A DNA stretch of 64,000 bases, from positions 124,001 through 188,000 of the forward strand of contig JADNRX010000055.1 in assembly GCA_015501595.1 (NCBI GenBank), in the 5' to 3' direction. The stretch comes from Hymenopellis radicata. Taxonomy: Eukaryota > Basidiomycota > Agaricomycetes > Agaricales > Physalacriaceae. Of the stretch, positions 58,820 to 64,000 are shown one piece after another. The translations under genes and the position numbers were made by a program. How positions within the stretch are numbered: the first letter of the stretch is position 1; every line of letters starts with the position of its first letter. The notes below the pieces were generated by a model. It saw nothing but the letters and a program-made list of their open reading frames with translations, made no database searches and had not been told where the DNA came from.

Positions 58820-59361
58820 CACCGGTAGACACGCTCGCTGGTCGTTGACGCTGGCCGCCACGCCCGCCACTCCTGTTTCCCTCACGCTCAAGAAGCAACG
58901 CATCGCCGCCGTCGAAGGCATCGGGCCTATGCTCAGATTATATTATTGCCACTGTCAATCTTGACTGTCGGCTTGACCTGAAGACGATCGCGCTCCACGC
59001 CCGGAATGCGGAATACAATGCCAAGGTTGGTACTATTATCAAAATCGCGCCTCCTCATTTGTGTCCAATTGTTAATATCATTTGACATAGTGTTTTTTAG
59101 CTGTTATCATGCGTATCTGCGACCCGAAGACTACGGCCCTCGTCTCTGGGAAGACGGTGGTAACTGGTGCCAAGTCGGAAAATGACTCGAAGCTGGCGGC
59201 GCGCAAGTACTATGCGCGTATCATACCGAAGCTTCGATTTGACGAGAAGTTTTCCGAGTCTCGAGATCCAGAACGTTGCTGAGTTGCGACGTCAAGTTTT
59301 CCATTTCAATTTTGTTTGGGGGGCCTCTTCGCACGGACAGTTTAGCGGTTACAAGCCTTAG
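58820..59361 (+). pseudogene. TATA-binding protein (TBP) fragment
   Basis: N-terminal Thr/Pro-rich remnant (TPATPVS), then AVEGI, a frameshift, and the first TBP saddle repeat: [28 protein letters not shown]. An intron GTTGGT..ACATAG follows, then [43 protein letters not shown], with a shift and stop before the second repeat. The C-terminal half is reduced to a degraded SHGQFSGYKP. Key spacing in the phosphate-contacting region is altered and the second repeat is lost, so it cannot replace the genuine TBP gene, which must lie elsewhere. Confidence 0.87.
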
Positions 59362-61012
59362 GTGTGTTTTTTCCCTTTCTTTCATTTCTTGACTTTGCTC
59401 ATTGTCTTGCAGCTGCTCCTCGGTCTTCTCTGCCGTATGGTCAAGAACATCGGCATACTTGTCACACGCCGCACTGCTCATAATGGCCGAATCAATGTTC
59501 CCGCGATACCTATACCATTCCTCTCTACTGCGCGACACCTCGCGACCCCACTAAAAGACAATCCGGAGCTCCTTTGCAATCCTCGAGGCCTGCGCGACAG
59601 TCTTGACTTTGCTCGTCTTGAGATAATCAGTGTAGAGCTCGGGCATGGTGGCTTTCTGCACTGCTTTATCAAGAGTGAGGAGAGACATCAAAGGTCTTCG
59701 GCATCACTGCAGGACACGTCGGTGGCGTTGGGCGATGTGGCGGCATCGGCAATGACTGCGACGATTGGTGCTGCTGTGGATGTCGGAGTTGCGCGAGTTG
59801 ATGGTGGAGGTGATGTAGCCAGCAGAATTGGACTTTGAGCGCGAGGAGTCTGTTGACGAGGTCTCTCGCTGGTAGGACGCGACGGGTGGTTAACTGTTTA
59901 CACGGCGGAGGAGCCGGAGATCTTGGAAACTTTTTAGCAGTCCGACCTACTGACGGGTCCCATATACTGTGTTTGTTCGCTAAGGGAAGGAGAGTTATGG
60001 ATTTTTTGCTTATGAATGTTCTTCACGACTGACCTTCACCGTTTTGCGAGTGAGCCCCGAAGTCAGGCTGAGGCGGCCCAAATTCTGAGCTAGCCTACCA
60101 GTACCGTCCTCTGGTTTTAGCAATGCGTTTCTAGAGGTATTTTGCACACTCGTGAATAATGGTCTTTGGGCAACTGGGATGGCTCATTCGGCCGTATTGT
60201 AGGCCCGGCTGTGTACCACCTATTATCGTAGATCTCGTCTCTCTGTGTCTGCGCCATCGAGTAGAGCGGCAAGTCCGGTAGTAGTCAATTCAAGGCAAGA
60301 CAAACTTCCACCTCAAGGACACCGGCTTTCGGCATTTGCCGGCGTCATCATCTGGACCCTAGGACATATGCTGGACATATGCACCTTTAAGCACCGTATA
60401 TTCCCTGCCGACCTGTTTGTCTTTGAAAATGTGATAGTTTTAATGCCAGCAATTAAAAGACTGCAAGCTAATGCAGTTTCATTGGCTATGATAATGCTGC
60501 CTGTTGATCATTCTGCATCTGTTTGAATCAAGACTGAATTGTACTGGTATGTATCACAACGCTACGTTTCTTCTGCTTGCGAACCTTCCTCCCGCATCAT
60601 CGTCTTCCAATAGTTGTCTCCATAACACAATGTGAGTTCATTGCGGCCATCAACAGGCGGCTCTGGGATGAGGTCAACTCGCAGCTGCAGATGAGAGACG
60701 GTGCGACAGTTTACAATAAACACTGGCTCTCGACATCCTCATCAGCTCAGACAATTCCCTCGCTGAAATCCAGGCGTCGTTGTTGGAGGTCGGTTGGAGG
60801 TCGCGGAACATACTCCTTATTGTCCTTGCGGTAAAGGTAAAGCTGCTCCAGAGGAGGTGGGCGGTTCCAAGTTTCCGACTTTCACTGATACCTGTACCAA
60901 TATTTTAAGATCCTGTTGGCACACTGGTTGTGAACTTTCACATCGTGAACATCCTTCCTGCACTCTGGATTAGTACAACGGAACGAGATTAGCCTTATAA
61001 CGTACTGATATG
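59362..61012. other. Unrecognised decayed sequence
   Basis: A minus-strand frame block around 59690-59390 (MPELYTDYLKTSKVKTVAQASRIAKELRIVF, then SREEWYRYRGNIDSAIMSSAACDKYADVL) looks protein-like and spans a stop, but I know no family. Plus-strand frames at 60245-60526 and 60577-60834 are not recognisable. Confidence 0.4.
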
Positions 61013-61830
61013 TCAATGGCGCTGATGGTGAGATTTCAATCGCATGGCTCTCATAACACCGCTTCCCTTTGACATGTCACCGCGTGCCAGTGGGAGCGAT
61101 TCGACGACGTGTCGTTGAAGATACAACGTGGGCGTGAGTGGCCCAGTAATTGTAAGCGTCCTCTGGTCGGGAGACAAAACTGACACGAGCTTCATAATGC
61201 GTTCGTCCATGTGAACGCCAAAGCCCAGATTCATGAACGACACTCTTTGTAGAGTTAGAATAAAGGTTATAGGAAAAGGAGGACAAGCGGTGTCGTACCG
61301 GAGACCCTAGTGGCGGTCGAAGGCAGTGTCACGGAAAGGGTGAATGCCTGAGCATAGTTCACGGTCGCGGGCAATCCTGTATATGTCGGACGAGGTTGCG
61401 ACAGGTATAGCGGACCGTCAAACTCCATCCTGAAAAGCGGTTCACGTTATGAGAATACGAGCCAGTTTAAAAGTACCTATATTCGGTCGGGTACTTTGCC
61501 GTCGTCGCGTCGTCGTTGGGATTGGAGCCGGCTATAAGAGAGTCAAAGAAGAAGTTCGTATTCGTGTGCAAGTGAGACGTACCCAGCATTACAGGCCCAT
61601 TGGGAGTCAAGCTGGTAGAAGAATGGTATGTGCGGGCAATATTGGTAACAGAATCGAAAACAGTGAAACCGCCACAGATCATGATCTCTCGTTCTCTGGC
61701 CGCAGCCTCGTCACATCGAACGCGACACATTGTGCCACACTGATGGCAGACTCTCAACAGGGAAAAGGCGTTGTCAGAAGCATCGTGGTCAATACCATCG
61801 GCGAGAAATTCCATGGCCAACATGAATCGC
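61013..61830 (-). pseudogene. Copper radical (glyoxal-type) oxidase fragment
   Basis: C-terminal part of a secreted copper radical oxidase. Blocks are EIMICGGFT, ARTYHSSTSLTPNGPVML, SLIAGSNPNDDATTAKYPTEYR, an intron (61455-61437 region, GTACTT..TTTCAG), RMEFDGPLYLSQPRP, AQAFTLSVTLPSTATRVS, another intron, and VSFMNLGFGVHMDERIMKLVSVLSPDQRTLTITGP. In active members the last block reads LGF-x-TH-GVHM and supplies a copper-binding His; that x-T-H is missing here. The beta-propeller half is absent and the 3' end fades after 61013. It is a relic of an extracellular hydrogen-peroxide-producing enzyme. Confidence 0.78.
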
Positions 61831-62479
61831 GAACGAAAGCGTGACGACGCGCATCATGTGCGCCACGTGCGGATGTGATCACCTGCTTCACGTGCGAAGA
61901 GAATCACGTTTTTTGGTGGGTCCTTATATTTCGTAAAGACACTAACCTAAAGGTTTGTGAACCACAGTGCACACTGGAGTGACCGACCTTGTCAGTATCT
62001 AGCCTTAATGGCTACCGATCCACATCAGGATATGACGCCACCTTAAACGACGCCTACCTGATTGCGTTGGCGCTTCGGCATAACAAGCTCCTGATCCTTA
62101 TGTGTGACCATGTTGTCTACCGTCTTTGACCTTTCGTTCAGCGACATCTTCCATAGGTGAAACTTCTCGTCTCTCTGGGGGAATGCATGTACTCAGATAG
62201 ACTACAAGACCGACGCCATCATTCAGTCGTCCTTACGGACCGCCGGCGGTGAGCACCAATTACCTTCGGGAAGCGTGTGCATTTTCAAGATCTAAACAAA
62301 GCTGTGAGATTGACGAGACAGTACTCGCTTCGGATCAACCTACCGCGTAGTCGGAAGGAACACGCTGGAACACGCTCAAAGGTGATATCGGCATGACAGC
62401 CTTTACCGAGCGACTCGAACATGCCTGCGAACCCCGCCGGCCTATATGCGCGTCAATTGGCGTTTACTAAGCCTCTGGA
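61831..62479. other. No supported gene
   Basis: Contains two CACGTG-type sites near 61860-61900 but no frame of interest. Confidence 0.4.
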
Positions 62480-63990
62480 TATGTGTCAGTTGCAGTGCTT
62501 GGCGAGGACTTGGACGCCGTACTAGGGGACGACTTCGCGTGCAGAGCGTCGGGCGTCAGTTGGCATCGCCGCTCCTAGAGTCTTGTGGGTCCTCCCTGCG
62601 CATGTTAACGACGACGTTGACACCAAGGCCACAAGGAACTCGCTTTGGCGTAGCTTCCTTCTCCTTCATCGCCTGCTTTAATGAGGATTGCCGAGAAGAC
62701 GAAGGTGGCTCTGGCGTCGGCTCGGGCTCAGGCCCTGGGTCTGCCGTTGGCTGCGCTACTTCGACATGCTGAACTTCAGGATTGGGCGATGCCGCAGAGA
62801 GAGTAGCGAACAAGGAAGATGGCTCTGCGTTCTCCGGATCACCCGCTAAAGTAGCCGTGGTAAATTTAGGCCCCGGCAAGGATGCGACAGGTGGTTTAGG
62901 AGATGCGCTCGCGGCAGACCCTAGCCCTTCAGGTTTGTGCGTAGCTTGTTTAGACGACGTCGCTGGCGCAGTTTCGAAAGCAGGCTTGGGTATTGAGAGA
63001 CGAAAAGTTCGGGAGACCTAGACTCCGCAGCAATAGCTGTTGGCTCCGAGGTAGGTTCAACTTTCGGGGTAGCAGGTTTAGGCGTCCCACTTGACTTGAG
63101 AGTCGCCGACTTCGTGCTCTTGCTTCCCCATAGCGAACCCAAGAGATGCTTTCCCCAAAGACCGCTCCTGTGAGTGAAGAAAACAACCCAGAGCCGAACA
63201 TGGAACTACTGTTCTCCGCTGGCTTCTCAGATTCAGCGGCGGCGCCACCTGACGAGCCCTAAGGATTTCCTGAGGCTAGTATATTTCTCGATGACATAGG
63301 TGCAATGACCGGAGACCAAATTACGCTCTCGACGCTGCGGGGGCGACAGTTTCTGCAGTGTGAGCCGGAGTAGACGTCGACTGCCTTGACAGTTGAGGCT
63401 CTGCGCAACGGGGTCGCCCACTTTGTGAGGCTCAGGGCATTGCACTTCTCAGACGGTGATCCACGTTTGGAGGAAAGGGAAGGCGCGATCGAGGTGTATC
63501 AACGGGAGCTGCCGGAGGGGGGGAACTGAAGGTACTTCTGCAACAGAACCCAATCTCGAGCGGCCTTCTCCTTGCGTAGTCGGGCTTTTAGCTGGCGATG
63601 CTTCAGGAGCTCCCCAAACCGATGAGAGCGTCTCCCCAATCTTGCCTATGTACGAACTTCGCGTACTCGTCCCATCCGTAGTGTGTCCATTCTCCACGAC
63701 CCTTTCCCTCTCCTTGCCGTTCTCCTTGTGCCGTCCGCGACCTGCTCTGCTGCGACTGCTCTCCAGACCTCTTGAGCGTTGTTGGCTCGGCATATGACGT
63801 TTGCAAGCCGGAGGGCGGCGCATGCACTACATAAGGTATCCTGGGGCTCTTTGCAGGATGGCTACTTGAAGGTGCTGGCATGACTTGTCGCGCTTTCAGG
63901 TGGGCGACGGGTGTCCATAGACGGTGCTCGCGAAACTGCTCCAGAACGGGAATCAACGCTCATGTCGTCCTCGGGATTACTGTCGGGTTC
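62480..63990 (-). CDS. Disordered Pro/Ser-rich protein region, partial
   Basis: Several overlapping minus-strand frames encode Pro, Ser, Thr, Lys and Ala-rich low-complexity sequence, for example SKSTKSATLKSSGTPKPATPK, PTADPGPEPEPTPEPPSSSRQ and GEGRSRLGSVAEVP. Block order suggests one long disordered coding region interrupted by frame changes or short introns, continuing past the right edge of the window. A SMFGSGLFSSLTGAVFG segment recalls FG-rich proteins but is too short to decide. I do not recognise a family; the start is outside or unresolved. Confidence 0.35.
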
Positions 63991-64000
63991 GTGTTCCTCT

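Overview
The window looks like nuclear DNA of a filamentous basidiomycete, most likely an agaricomycete. Genes are dense in very short introns (about 45-60 nt, GT..AG). Housekeeping proteins are nuclear-encoded fungal types, and several families typical of mushroom-forming fungi are present: GH71 alpha-1,3-glucanase, a mating-type-like HMG-box protein, a PxSLxTHMNxH C2H2 factor, and multicopy agaricomycete transposases. I saw no rRNA, tRNA or CRISPR.

Layout. 1-4.2 kb: no gene I can defend. 4.2-4.8 kb: a small nuclear-looking hypothetical gene. 5-8.5 kb: nothing convincing. 8.5-11.3 kb: two nuclear genes for mitochondrial proteins transcribed divergently from a 132-bp promoter, ribosomal protein bL21m (-) and ATP synthase F1 alpha (+, ten exons, intact). 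11.8-19.4 kb: a tandem duplication of a GH71 glucanase gene plus an HMG-box gene. Each unit has decayed in one gene: unit 1 keeps the intact GH71 but its HMG gene is broken by a 7-bp duplication, a 923-bp inverted-repeat insertion and the duplication breakpoint. Unit 2 keeps the intact HMG gene but its GH71 has a 1-nt deletion near the 3' end. 21.2-27.2 kb: three minus-strand genes, Prp40 splicing factor, a METTL13-type methyltransferase and glycerol kinase. 28.0-28.5 kb: a tandem repeat array. 29.4-33.3 kb: a cytochrome P450 relic and a VIT/VWA relic joined at a palindrome-rich block. 33.9-37.9 kb: a complete hAT transposon, with 16-bp terminal repeats, an 8-bp target duplication and a multi-exon BED/hATC transposase that has one shifted segment. 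38.3-41.0 kb: a CDK9/Bur1 kinase with a puzzling in-frame stop upstream of the P-loop. 42.9-47.8 kb: two truncated copies of an agaricomycete transposase. 48.7-49.7 kb: a RING-like gene with two SUMO-interaction motifs (SIMs). 50.7-51.5 kb: a C2H2 zinc-finger gene. 52.3-54.6 kb: a Yen1/GEN1-like XPG nuclease gene ending in a tandem array of SIM repeats. 55-64 kb: a graveyard of gene fragments that keep introns (FAS2, dynein light chain, TATA-binding protein, copper radical oxidase) among unrecognised sequence, ending in a disordered minus-strand coding region.

How the genes work together. The only clear functional pairing is the bL21m/ATP1 bidirectional unit. A tentative pairing is the RING-SIM gene next to the Yen1-like nuclease with a SIM array, because yeast Yen1 is regulated through SUMO and a SUMO-targeted ubiquitin ligase. 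Both genes carry frameshifts here, so the pair may be decaying. All identifications are by eye from motifs; no database search was run.
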